Positions 51,076 to 59,290 of a stretch of DNA of 64,000 bases are shown piece after piece. The stretch lies in contig NZ_CP128360.1 in NCBI RefSeq assembly GCF_030345095.1, positions 5,146,001-5,210,000 on the forward strand, in the 5' to 3' direction. Position numbers and translations under genes: made by a program. Within the stretch, counting starts at the first letter, position 1. Each line of letters begins with the position of its first letter. The stretch is from Solwaraspora sp. WMMA2056 (GTDB lineage Bacteria; Actinomycetota; Actinomycetes; Mycobacteriales; Micromonosporaceae). The notes under the pieces were generated by a model, which was given only the letters and a program-made list of their open reading frames with translations, was not told the DNA's origin and did no database searches.

Positions 51076-52298
51076 CCGGCCACCACCTGGCTCGGCTGGC
51101 TCGGCTGACGCACCCCGCTGACCGTGGCGTAGATCGCGGTCAACTGGTCGGCGGCCCGCTGCCACGAGTAGCACTGGCGGGCCCGGTCCAGCGCGGCCGT
51201 CGCGTACGCGAACCGGCGGACCCGGTCGGCGAGCAGCCGGCGCAGCGCCATCCCGAGCGCCTTCGGATCCCGCGGCGGAACGAGGTCGCCGGTGAGGCCG
51301 TCGACGACCGTGTCGGTCAGCCCGCCCACGGCGGTGCCGATCACCGGTACGCCGCACGCCATCGCCTCCAGCGGGGTCAGCCCGAACGGCTCGTACCAGG
51401 GGGCGGCGACCAGCACGTCTGCCGACCGGTACCACTGTGGCATCTCCTCGCGGGGCACCGCGCCGACGAGCCGTACCCGGTCGCCGACACCGCAGGACTC
51501 GGCGAGTTGGCGCAACTGGCGGGCCTGCGGGTCGACGTCGAGCGCGGAGCCTGGTGGGCCGCCGACGACGACGCATTCGGCGTCCGGCACGAGCTGCATG
51601 GCCCGTACGACGTCCTGAAAGCCCTTGCGGGCGACCAGCCGGCCGACGGTCAGCACCCGGTGCCGGTCGGGGTCGCGCCCGGCCACTGGCCCGTCGGGCG
51701 AGAAGGTGTGTTCGTTGACCCCGGACGGCACGACCGACAGTCGGCCCCGGGGTACCCCCATCCGGATCAGTTCGGCCACCTCGTCCTGGGACTGGGCGAT
51801 GACCCGGTCGACGCTGCGGCCGAGCGCGCGCTCGTAGCCGATGCGACGCGGCGGGCTGGTGTCCATCGCACCCTGGTGGCGCCGCTTGACGGTGCCCAGC
51901 GCGTGGTAGGTCTGCACCACCGGCACCCCGGTCGACCGGCCGGCGTCGACCGCCGCCAGTCCGCTCATCCAGAAGTGCGCGTGCGCGACCGTCGGGGTCC
52001 AGTCGCCGCTCCACTGGCCGACCAGCCATCGGCTGAACTGCGCCATGTACGGCAGCAGTTCGTCCTTGGCGATGTGCGCGGCGGGACCGGCGGGGACGTG
52101 TACCACCGTCACGCCGTTGTCCATCCGGACCAGTTCCGGCAGGTCGTCGGCGTCCCGCCGGGTGTAGACCCGCACCTCGTGCCCGTCGGCGGCGAGCGCG
52201 GTGGACAACTCGGCGACGTGGGTGTTCTGGCCGCCGGCGTCCACCCCGCCCAGCGCGGCGAGCGGGCTGGCATGCTCCGAGATCATCGCGATGCGCAT
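51072..52298 (-). CDS. Family 4 glycosyltransferase
   Basis: A 408-residue GT-B enzyme. The N-terminal EHASPLAALGGVDAGGQNTH matches the group resembling sucrose-phosphate/MshA-type transferases. The donor site reads VGRLVARKGFQDVVRAM, with the E-x7-E motif as YEPFGLTPLEAMACGVPVI. ATG 52298 follows GGAGGCGCT. It overlaps the preceding gene by 16 nt and gmhA by 4 nt. Donor and acceptor are unknown. Confidence 0.92.
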   Translation of the reverse strand: MRIAMISEHASPLAALGGVDAGGQNTHVAELSTALAADGHEVRVYTRRDADDLPELVRMDNGVTVVHVPAGPAAHIAKDELLPYMAQFSRWLVGQWSGDWTPTVAHAHFWMSGLAAVDAGRSTGVPVVQTYHALGTVKRRHQGAMDTSPPRRIGYERALGRSVDRVIAQSQDEVAELIRMGVPRGRLSVVPSGVNEHTFSPDGPVAGRDPDRHRVLTVGRLVARKGFQDVVRAMQLVPDAECVVVGGPPGSALDVDPQARQLRQLAESCGVGDRVRLVGAVPREEMPQWYRSADVLVAAPWYEPFGLTPLEAMACGVPVIGTAVGGLTDTVVDGLTGDLVPPRDPKALGMALRRLLADRVRRFAYATAALDRARQCYSWQRAADQLTAIYATVSGVRQPSQPSQVVAG

Positions 52299-53260
52299 AG
52301 CGCCTCCTCCAGCAGCTCGTCCCAGTCCGCGAGGAACCGGTCCAGTCCGTATCGGTCCTGCGCCACACGTCGCGCGCCGTCGCCGAGCCGGCGGGCGGCG
52401 TCCGGCTCGTCGAGCAGCCACCGGGCGGCGTCGAGGAGGGTCTGCATCCTCGTGGTCGACACTCCGGCCGACGGCGGCACCGCGGCGACCGCCTCGGTGG
52501 TGCCGAGCACGATCACCGGCATACCCATCGCCATCGCCTCGATCAGGCTCAGGCCCAGCGACGTCCACCGGCACAGATGCAGGTACGCCCGCCGCCGGGC
52601 GACCTCGGCGTGCATCCGGGCCTGCGGCGGATCGTCGTGGACGGTGACCCGCCCGGCCACCGCCGCGCCGAGCGCCTCGGGAAGGCCGGCGACACCCATG
52701 CCGTACACGTCGAGCGGCGCCACCCGGGCGAAGCGCGGCATCAGGTCGGTGCCGGTGACCCGGCCCCGGCGGACCGGCTCGTTGGTGACCACCGCGAACC
52801 GTTCCAGTTCGCCGCTGTAGCGGGCCGTCGGTGCCACGATGCCGTGCTCGATCACCCGGGTACGGGTGCCACCGGTGTCCCAGAACAGGTCGTTGAAGTG
52901 GGTCACGTGCACCACGGTGAGGTCGTCACGGTCGGCCATCGGGTGCCGGGTCGCCGGCACGTCGCCCTTGGGGGTGTTGTGTTCGACGTAGACGGCCGGG
53001 ACGTCGCGGCCGACGGTACGGCCGAGCCAACTGGTGGCCAGTTCCCACTCCTCGGGCCGTTGCAGGACCACCAGGTCGACGTCGGCGGCGGCGAGCTGAC
53101 CGGGGCGGATCTCGACGACGCTGTCCGGCCACGGGTAGGTCCGGGCCCGGCCCAGCCCGTACGGCCCCCGGTCCGGGGTGACCGGGACCAGGTAGTGGTG
53201 CTTGCCGTGGACGAACGCGGTGGTCCACGAGCCGTGGACGTGCCAGAGGAGGATGTTCAT
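52283..53260 (-). CDS. Glycosyltransferase of the heptose operon
   Basis: A 325-residue protein that starts MNILLWHVHGSWTTAFVHGK, followed by VDLVVLQRPEEWELA and AVYVEHNTPKGDVPA. The C-terminal GLSLIEAMAMGMPVIVLGTT is a GT-B donor-site motif, so it is a glycosyltransferase although no specific family is clear. Both ends overlap the neighbouring genes (4 and 16 nt). Its partner genes imply action on the same glycan. Confidence 0.85.
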   Translation of the reverse strand: MNILLWHVHGSWTTAFVHGKHHYLVPVTPDRGPYGLGRARTYPWPDSVVEIRPGQLAAADVDLVVLQRPEEWELATSWLGRTVGRDVPAVYVEHNTPKGDVPATRHPMADRDDLTVVHVTHFNDLFWDTGGTRTRVIEHGIVAPTARYSGELERFAVVTNEPVRRGRVTGTDLMPRFARVAPLDVYGMGVAGLPEALGAAVAGRVTVHDDPPQARMHAEVARRRAYLHLCRWTSLGLSLIEAMAMGMPVIVLGTTEAVAAVPPSAGVSTTRMQTLLDAARWLLDEPDAARRLGDGARRVAQDRYGLDRFLADWDELLEEALCASR

Positions 53261-54933
53261 CCGACCGTCCCGTTGATCAGTCGGACCGCGTCGACGACGC
53301 TGTCGGCGGAGACGGTCGACAGGCAGGGGTGCCCGGGGACCGGGCAGCGGGCGGCCCGGGTGTTGCGGCAGCCGGCCACCGGGTCGCCGAGGCGCACCCA
53401 GGGCACCCGGTACGGCCCCCACTGGCCGAACGGCACGGTCGGGGCGAAGAGGCTGACCACCGGGGTACCGACGGCGGCGGCCAGGTGGGCCGGCCCGGTG
53501 TTGCCGACGACCACCGCGTCGGCTCCGGCGAGGATAGCGGCCAGCCGGGCCAGCGAGGTCTGCCCGCCCAGGTCGATGCCGGTACGCCCGGCGACCGTGG
53601 TGCTCAGCGAGCGTTCGCCGGGGCCACCGGTGACGACGACCCGGTGGCCGGCGGAGTGCAGCGCGTCGACGAACTCCGCGCAGCGCTCGGGTGGGCAGGC
53701 CCGGGACTCGACGGACGAGCCGGGGTGCACCACGACGTACCCCCCTGGTGGAGCGCCGGTCGCCGCGGCGTCGGTCGTCCCGTCCGGCGCGTCCGCCAGG
53801 GCCGCAGGCGGGGCCGGCCGCAGGCATCCGGGTCGCAGCCGCAGCACCGGTTCGTCGTCGCCGGGCAGGGCGAAGCCGGCGGCGGCGGCGAGCGACAGGG
53901 CACGTTCCGGTTCGGGCAGTCCGGGCGGCACCCGGTGGCGCACGTCCAGCAGGGACCCGGGGTAGTCGTCGCTGATCGCCGCGACGCGTGGCACCCCGGC
54001 CATCCGTAGCAGCAGGGCCAGCGGAAGCGGTGACTGGTGGAACGAGGTGAACACGATCGCCTCGTCGGCACCGACACCGGCCAGCCGGTCGGTGAGCCGG
54101 TGCAGGGCGGCCGGGTCGACCGGGGCGGGGTCCGGGTCGATCCACGGCAGCGGCCACTCGATCAGCTCGGCGACGCCCGGCAGCAGTTCGGCGGCGGCGC
54201 GGCCCCGGGGGCCACAGAGCATCACGACCTCGTCGGCGCTGGCCGCGACGGCGCGGATCGCCGGACCGGTGACCAGGACGTCACCGACCGAGTCGGACCG
54301 GACGACCAGCACCCGGCGGCGGCGGGTGCCGTCGGCAGCCGCGCTGATCCGGTGCCGGCGCAGGATGAGGTCGACGGCGCCGGGCAGGTCGCCGGCGACC
54401 GCCGGGGCGGCCGCCACCTCCGCCGGCAGGGTCTGCTCGGTGGGGACCAGGACGCCGGTGGCGCCGGCGGCACCGGCAGCGACCATGTCCCGGCCGATGT
54501 CGCCGACCACGACGCAGCGGCGGGCGACGGTGCCCAGGGCGGCGGCCGCCGCGTGGACCATGCCGGGGGCCGGTTTGCGGCACCGGCAGCTGTCGGCGTC
54601 GTCGTGCGGGCAGACCTGCCAGGTGTCGAACGGGCCCAGCAGCTGCTCGACGCGGGCGTGCACCCGCTGCAGGTCCTCGGTGGTGAACCTGCCCCGGGCC
54701 AGGCCGGACTGGTTCGTCACGACGCCGAGCCGCAGTCCGGCGGCGCGCAGCCGGTCCAGCGCGGCGCGGGCGCCCGGCACCGGGCGTACCCGGTCCGGGT
54801 CGCCGTTGTACGGCACGTCGTGCACGAGCGTCCCGTCACGGTCGAACAGCACCGCGTCGAACAGCCCGCGGCTGCGGCTGGTCCGTTCGCTTCGCACGCC
54901 GGTCGGGTTCCCGGGGGCGCGGCGAGTAAACAT
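53257..54933 (-). CDS. Fusion of heptose 1,7-bisphosphate phosphatase (GmhB) and family 9 glycosyltransferase
   Basis: A 558-residue protein with two enzymatic halves. Residues about 25-190 are a HAD phosphatase of GmhB type: FDRDGTLV, VTNQSG, the zinc loop CPHDDADSCRCRKPAPGM. Residues about 205-555 are a GT9 transferase: RSDSVGDVLVTGPAIRAVAA, VVVHPGSS and NTGPAHLAAAVGTPVVSLFA. GmhB removes the C7 phosphate between the two HldE steps. Fusing it with a heptosyltransferase ties ADP-heptose synthesis to its use. First gene of the operon; ATG 54933 follows AAGG with 6 nt spacing. Confidence 0.9.
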   Translation of the reverse strand: MFTRRAPGNPTGVRSERTSRSRGLFDAVLFDRDGTLVHDVPYNGDPDRVRPVPGARAALDRLRAAGLRLGVVTNQSGLARGRFTTEDLQRVHARVEQLLGPFDTWQVCPHDDADSCRCRKPAPGMVHAAAAALGTVARRCVVVGDIGRDMVAAGAAGATGVLVPTEQTLPAEVAAAPAVAGDLPGAVDLILRRHRISAAADGTRRRRVLVVRSDSVGDVLVTGPAIRAVAASADEVVMLCGPRGRAAAELLPGVAELIEWPLPWIDPDPAPVDPAALHRLTDRLAGVGADEAIVFTSFHQSPLPLALLLRMAGVPRVAAISDDYPGSLLDVRHRVPPGLPEPERALSLAAAAGFALPGDDEPVLRLRPGCLRPAPPAALADAPDGTTDAAATGAPPGGYVVVHPGSSVESRACPPERCAEFVDALHSAGHRVVVTGGPGERSLSTTVAGRTGIDLGGQTSLARLAAILAGADAVVVGNTGPAHLAAAVGTPVVSLFAPTVPFGQWGPYRVPWVRLGDPVAGCRNTRAARCPVPGHPCLSTVSADSVVDAVRLINGTVG

Positions 54934-55009
54934 CCTTCACCTTCGTCCGGTCCGCACCATTTGGGGCTCGCGCGGATTAGCCGGCCGGAGGCCGGGTACC
55001 GGTGCCTTC

Positions 55010-55459
55010 GTGGCTGTCGTACAGCGGGTGATCCCCGCCCCGCCGGACCAGGTCTTCGCCGTGCTGGCCAACGGATGGACCTACAGCGACTGGGTGGTCG
55101 GCACCGTCCACATCCGCGACGTGGACGACCACTGGCCGCAGCCGGGGGCCGCCCTGCACCACACCGCCGGGCCGTGGCCGTTGTCGCTGTCGGACACCTC
55201 GACCGTGGTCTCCTGCGACCCACCGACCGAGTTGACGTTGCGGGCCGGACTGTGGCCGCTGGGCGAGGCGACGGTGGTGTTCCGGCTGGCGGGCACCGAG
55301 GGCAACGGCACGCGGGTGACGATCGCCGAGTCGTTCACCGCCGGCCCGTTGCACTGGGTACGGACGAAACTCGACGACCTCGTCCTGCACCACCGCAACC
55401 GCGAGACGCTGCGGCGGTTGTCGGACATCGCGACCCGCAAGGTCGCCGTGGAGACCTGA
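55010..55459 (+). CDS. SRPBCC (polyketide cyclase-like) protein
   Basis: A 149-residue START/SRPBCC fold protein, beginning VAVVQRVIPAPPDQVFAVLA and containing WVVGTVHIRDVDDHWPQPGA. The family forms a hydrophobic pocket for lipids or aromatics; no specific ligand can be suggested. GTG 55010 is assigned because homologues begin shortly before the PAPP motif; a GGAGG lies about 20 nt upstream, too far to decide. An SDR gene follows 38 nt later on the same strand, and the pair is divergent from the heptose operon. Confidence 0.85.
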   Translation: MAVVQRVIPAPPDQVFAVLANGWTYSDWVVGTVHIRDVDDHWPQPGAALHHTAGPWPLSLSDTSTVVSCDPPTELTLRAGLWPLGEATVVFRLAGTEGNGTRVTIAESFTAGPLHWVRTKLDDLVLHHRNRETLRRLSDIATRKVAVET

Positions 55460-55497
55460 CCCGCGTACGGCACCGACGGCACAGGAGGGTGGACGGG

Positions 55498-56559
55498 ATG
55501 AGTCAGACCGTGATGATCACTGGGGCCAGCGCCGGCATCGGGCGGGCGACCGCCCAACGGTACGCCCGACGCGGTGCCCGGCTGGGACTGATCGCCCGGG
55601 GTGAGGCCGGCCTGGCCGCAGCGGCCGCCGAGTGCCGGGAGCTCGGGGCCGAGGCGGTCGCCACCTACCAGGTGGACGTCGCCGACGCGGCGGCCGTCGA
55701 GCGGGCCGGCGACGACCTGGCCCGGCGCAACGGCGGACTGGACGTGTGGATCAACAACGCGATGGTCTCGGTGTTCGCCCCGACCTGGGAGATCAGCGCC
55801 GACGAGTTCCGCCGGGTCACCGAGGTGAACTATCTCGGTACGGTGCACGGCACCCTGGCGGCGCTGCGGCAGATGCGCCCGGCCGGGATCGGCACGATCG
55901 TGCAGGTCGGCTCGGCGCTGGCCTACCGGGGTATCCCACTGCAGTCGGCCTACTGCGCCAGCAAGCACGCCATCCAGGGTTTCAACGACTCGCTGCGGGC
56001 CGAACTGCTCCAGGCCAGCCCGGAGATCAAACTGTCGATGGTGCAGCTGCCGGCGGTGAACACCCCACAGTTCTCCTGGGTGCGTACCCATCTGCCGAGG
56101 CACCCGCAGCCGGTGCCGCCGATCTTCCAGCCGGAGGTCGCCGCGCAGGCGATCTGCTGGGCGGCGGACAAGGGGCCCCGGGAGGTCAACGTCGGCGGGC
56201 CGACGCTGCGGGCCCGACTGGCCGACGTGCTGGCCCCCGGGCTGCTGGACCGGTTCCTGGCGCTGCGCCAGGTCGGCTTCGACTCGCAGCAGACCGCAGA
56301 GGTGATCGACCGGTCGTCCTGGCGGGACAACGTGGACGCACCGGCCGACGCCGACGTCGACCACGGCGCGCACGGGGTCTTCGACGACACGGCCCATCGG
56401 CGGTCGCTCGCGTTGTGGGCGGTGACCCACAAGCAGACCGCGACGGCACTGCTCGCCGCCGGGCTCGGTGTGGCCCAGGCACTGGTCCGCGCCGGTTCCG
56501 GCCGGGTACGCACGGCCGCGTCCGCTCCAGGTGGTCGGATGCGGGGCGCCCAGGCCTGA
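55498..56559 (+). CDS. Short-chain dehydrogenase/reductase with C-terminal extension
   Basis: A 353-residue SDR. The N-terminal nucleotide motif is TGASAGIGRAT, NNAMVS stands for the NNAG element, and the active site is GSALAYRGIPLQSAYCASKH (Ser, Tyr, Lys). About 100 residues beyond the Rossmann core form an extra tail with ALWAVTHKQTATALLAAGLG, which may contact the membrane. ATG 55498 has AGGAGGG upstream. The gene probably forms an operon with the preceding SRPBCC gene. Substrate unknown. Confidence 0.92.
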   Translation: MSQTVMITGASAGIGRATAQRYARRGARLGLIARGEAGLAAAAAECRELGAEAVATYQVDVADAAAVERAGDDLARRNGGLDVWINNAMVSVFAPTWEISADEFRRVTEVNYLGTVHGTLAALRQMRPAGIGTIVQVGSALAYRGIPLQSAYCASKHAIQGFNDSLRAELLQASPEIKLSMVQLPAVNTPQFSWVRTHLPRHPQPVPPIFQPEVAAQAICWAADKGPREVNVGGPTLRARLADVLAPGLLDRFLALRQVGFDSQQTAEVIDRSSWRDNVDAPADADVDHGAHGVFDDTAHRRSLALWAVTHKQTATALLAAGLGVAQALVRAGSGRVRTAASAPGGRMRGAQA

Positions 56560-56783
56560 CCCCGGACGATCCGCGCGGACCACTGCGGCCCGCCGACCGG
56601 GCCGGTGCCGCAGGGACCGGCAGCCGGATCGCCGGTACCAGCGGCGGGGTTGCGCCCGCGCCCGGACGACGGCGACGACACGGACGGAGGATGGAGCCGG
56701 CCCGACCAGCAGCGGCATGATCGGCGGAGATGACGATCATGGCGCGGCCCTGCTGTCGCGACCGCTGACAGCGGAGGCCAACG

Positions 56784-57197
56784 GTGACAACTGATTCGGA
56801 CTGGGGCGGCTACCTGGCTGACGACTCCGCCGCCGCGACCGCCGAGCCGGTGGCGATGCCGGAGCAGGTCGTCGCGTCCGTCCAGACGCATCTGGACAAG
56901 GCGGCCGCAGACGAGGACTGGGCGGACTGGCACGGCGGCAACAGCGGCGACTGGGCCCGGTCCGCCGATGCGTACGTGCAGGACGCGGCCGACAGCGTGG
57001 CGGCCGGATTCGACGCCTCGGCGGAGGCGTCCCTGGCCGCCGCCGAACGCGGGTACACGCTGGCCGCCGACGAGGCCGCCAAGGCCGGCGACTACGCGGC
57101 GGCGGCGGACTACAACATCGACGCGGCGGCGGCGGAGGTGAGCCTGTACGACAGCACTGCCGCTACCTTCGACGCCGACGCGGGACTCGACAGCTGA
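56784..57197 (+). CDS. Alanine-rich acidic protein of unknown function
   Basis: A 137-residue strongly acidic protein (over a third Ala, many Asp/Glu), without membrane segments. It has a tryptophan-rich block DEDWADWHGGNSGDWARS around residues 43-60, then alanine-rich heptad-like helices. No family is recognised. The GTG start follows GCGGAGG. It shares one base with the next gene's ATG (TGATG), so translation is coupled and the two proteins probably work together. Confidence 0.65.
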   Translation: MTTDSDWGGYLADDSAAATAEPVAMPEQVVASVQTHLDKAAADEDWADWHGGNSGDWARSADAYVQDAADSVAAGFDASAEASLAAAERGYTLAADEAAKAGDYAAAADYNIDAAAAEVSLYDSTAATFDADAGLDS

Positions 57198-58612
57198 TGA
57201 GCTGGATCGACGTCGCCGAGGTACCGGGGGGCGCCGAAGCCGCAGCCGGGACCGCAGGTCGACTCGCAGCCGGAGCGCGGCGCAGCGTCGCCGTACCGTT
57301 GACCGCTGTGCGTCAGCACGTGCTGGCGGCGGTCCGGGAGCGGGGATTCACGCTGACCACCGAGCAGCTGACCGTCATCGAGGGTGCCCGGGGCTCGGCA
57401 CTCGGGGCGGTCACGCTGCAGCCGGCGAAGATCCCGGTCGGGGTCTCGATCGGGCTGGAGTCGACCGACGACGGCGGCTGCGGGGTGACCGTGCGGATCG
57501 TCGACCGCTGGCCGGCCAAGGTGGGCCGCAACTGGGGGGCCACCGCCGCCTACCAGGACGTGTTCGCCGAGGTGCTGGCCGCCGTCGACGGCGTGCTGGC
57601 CCGGCTCGATCCGGCGGCCGCCAGCGGATTTCCACCCCGGTGGCGCCGCGTCGGCCCCGGTGACGTCGCGGTGATGCAGAACGCGGCCGGTTGGGCGGCA
57701 CAGGCCGGCTCGGCGCTGTCGCGGCACACCAGCCGGCTGCTCGACGGGTCGGGCCCGAGATCCGGTACGCCGGTGAGCCGGACCGGTGCCGGAACGTTCA
57801 CCTTCCTGGCGCCGGGGAAGGTCGCCGAGGTCCCCCCGCAACTCGCCGACGGCATGCTCACCGTCGGTACGCTGATCACCAGCCGGCCCGGCCAGATGCC
57901 GCCCCATCTGGTGGCTCAGATCCAGTCCCTGGTGTACCGGGTGGAGGAGTACGTCGCGGCGACGGCGGCCACCGCCGGTGACGGTGGGTCGTTCCGATTC
58001 ACCGTCGACACCGCTGACGTACCGGTGGTGGTCTTCCTGCACCAGCAGGCCCAGCTCCGGGAGCTGCTCCCGGTGCGGACCCTGCAGGTCTGCACCACCT
58101 GCAGACTCGAGAAGATCGTGAACCCCGAGCTGGAGCGTCTTCAGGAGCGCAACCGGCGCACCCGGGACCTGGCGACCACCGTCAGTGCCGTGATCAGCCC
58201 GTTCGTCCTGGCCGGTCGGCTCGCGCAGAGCAAGGGGCCGGCGTTCGCCTGCCCACGGTGCCAGGGGTTGTCCGCTGAGGAGTCCGTGGTCACCTTCTGC
58301 CGGCGCTGTGGCGACCGTCGGGCGGAGACCGCGTTGCGTACCTGCGGCAAGTGCGCCTTCGACTTCCGTTCGTTGCTGCCCGGCGGAGCGCTGTGGACCG
58401 ACGCACGGGCCGAGCCCTCGGCGGCGCCGGTGCCGCCGTCTCCGCACGCTGACACCCCGGCCGCTCCAGCAGTCGTGGCGGCCCCCCTGCCACCGGACGC
58501 TGATGATGCCGCTCTGGCGCCCCGGCCACCGCAACCCGGCACCGCGGCTAGCCGGCCGGAGCCGGCGGCCGCCCCGGCTGAGGAGTCCTGGCCGCGTCCG
58601 CCGGGCTCGTAG
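57197..58612 (+). CDS. Zinc-ribbon protein of unknown function
   Basis: A 471-residue protein. The N-terminal 290 residues contain alternating strands and helices (ARRSVAVPLTAVRQHVLAAV; SIGLESTDDGGCGVTVRI) not matched to a known family. Then come four CxxC pairs at 299/302, 352/355, 368/371 and 383/386, probably two or more zinc ribbons. The C-terminal 90 residues are Pro/Ala-rich and disordered-looking. No membrane helix is seen. ATG 57197 overlaps the upstream stop by 1 nt. It precedes the M15-like peptidase gene by 148 nt. Confidence 0.7.
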   Translation: MSWIDVAEVPGGAEAAAGTAGRLAAGARRSVAVPLTAVRQHVLAAVRERGFTLTTEQLTVIEGARGSALGAVTLQPAKIPVGVSIGLESTDDGGCGVTVRIVDRWPAKVGRNWGATAAYQDVFAEVLAAVDGVLARLDPAAASGFPPRWRRVGPGDVAVMQNAAGWAAQAGSALSRHTSRLLDGSGPRSGTPVSRTGAGTFTFLAPGKVAEVPPQLADGMLTVGTLITSRPGQMPPHLVAQIQSLVYRVEEYVAATAATAGDGGSFRFTVDTADVPVVVFLHQQAQLRELLPVRTLQVCTTCRLEKIVNPELERLQERNRRTRDLATTVSAVISPFVLAGRLAQSKGPAFACPRCQGLSAEESVVTFCRRCGDRRAETALRTCGKCAFDFRSLLPGGALWTDARAEPSAAPVPPSPHADTPAAPAVVAAPLPPDADDAALAPRPPQPGTAASRPEPAAAPAEESWPRPPGS

Positions 58613-58694
58613 GCCACGGGGCGGGCCGTCGTCGCGCGCCTCGATCCGACATCGCCGGCCGGGTTCGCCGATCCGGCGACACACCGAGACGTCG

Positions 58695-58709
58695 GTTACT
58701 CTAGGTAAC
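58695..58709 (+). promoter_or_regulatory. Palindromic operator/promoter candidate before the M15-like gene
   Basis: GTTACTCTAGGTAAC is a 5-bp inverted repeat with a 5-nt centre. It overlaps a -10-like TAACAT (58706-58711) and lies 52-66 nt upstream of ATG 58761. Such overlap between a dyad and the -10 region suggests repressor control. Confidence 0.45.
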
Positions 58710-58760
58710 ATATCGCGCACACAAACACCACTGCGCGGGCCGACGACAACAGGGGGTGCG

Positions 58761-59249
58761 ATGTCCTACTACCTGGCACCGTCGCTGCAGGTGCTCCGTA
58801 TCGAGATCGACGCCCGCTGGCCGGACCGGGACCGCAGGTCCGACGGTTGGATCGGCGACGCGTCGCACGCGAGCCGGACCTCGGACCACAATCCGAACAT
58901 CCGGGGCACCGTGAACGCGATCGACGTCGACCGCGACGGCGTCGACGTGGCCACACTGCTCGCCGCGTTCGAGGCCCATCCGGCCGCCCAGTACTGGATT
59001 TTCGAACGGCAGATCGCCAACCGCAGTACCGACTGGTCCCGCCGAATCTACAGTGGAAGCAACCCGCACACCGGCCATGTCCACCTGTCGATCAGGCAGA
59101 ACGCCGCCGCTGAGCAGGACACCACGGGTTGGGGGCTGTGGCCGGTCCCGGTGCCGACGGTGCCGCCGCCGGCCGCCGTGCCCCCGGCCGACCCGGTCCC
59201 GGCACCCCGGCCACCCGCCCACCGCCGGCCCCGCATGGTCATCGACTGA
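58761..59249 (+). CDS. Putative M15-like peptidase
   Basis: A 162-residue protein. The zinc-ligand pattern of D,D/L,D-carboxypeptidase-like M15 enzymes is visible as SDHNPN (His 43), NAIDVD (Asp 55) and TGHVHLS (His 106/108). There is no signal peptide, so export or the target is unclear; the tail (120-162) is Pro/Arg-rich. In phages the fold serves as an endolysin, but no phage gene is near. ATG follows AGGGGG at 4-5 nt spacing. It is 41 nt from the convergent oxidoreductase stop. Confidence 0.75.
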   Translation: MSYYLAPSLQVLRIEIDARWPDRDRRSDGWIGDASHASRTSDHNPNIRGTVNAIDVDRDGVDVATLLAAFEAHPAAQYWIFERQIANRSTDWSRRIYSGSNPHTGHVHLSIRQNAAAEQDTTGWGLWPVPVPTVPPPAAVPPADPVPAPRPPAHRRPRMVID

Positions 59250-59290
59250 CGCCACCCGGAAGCACAGCCGTCAGCCACCCGGCACAGACA

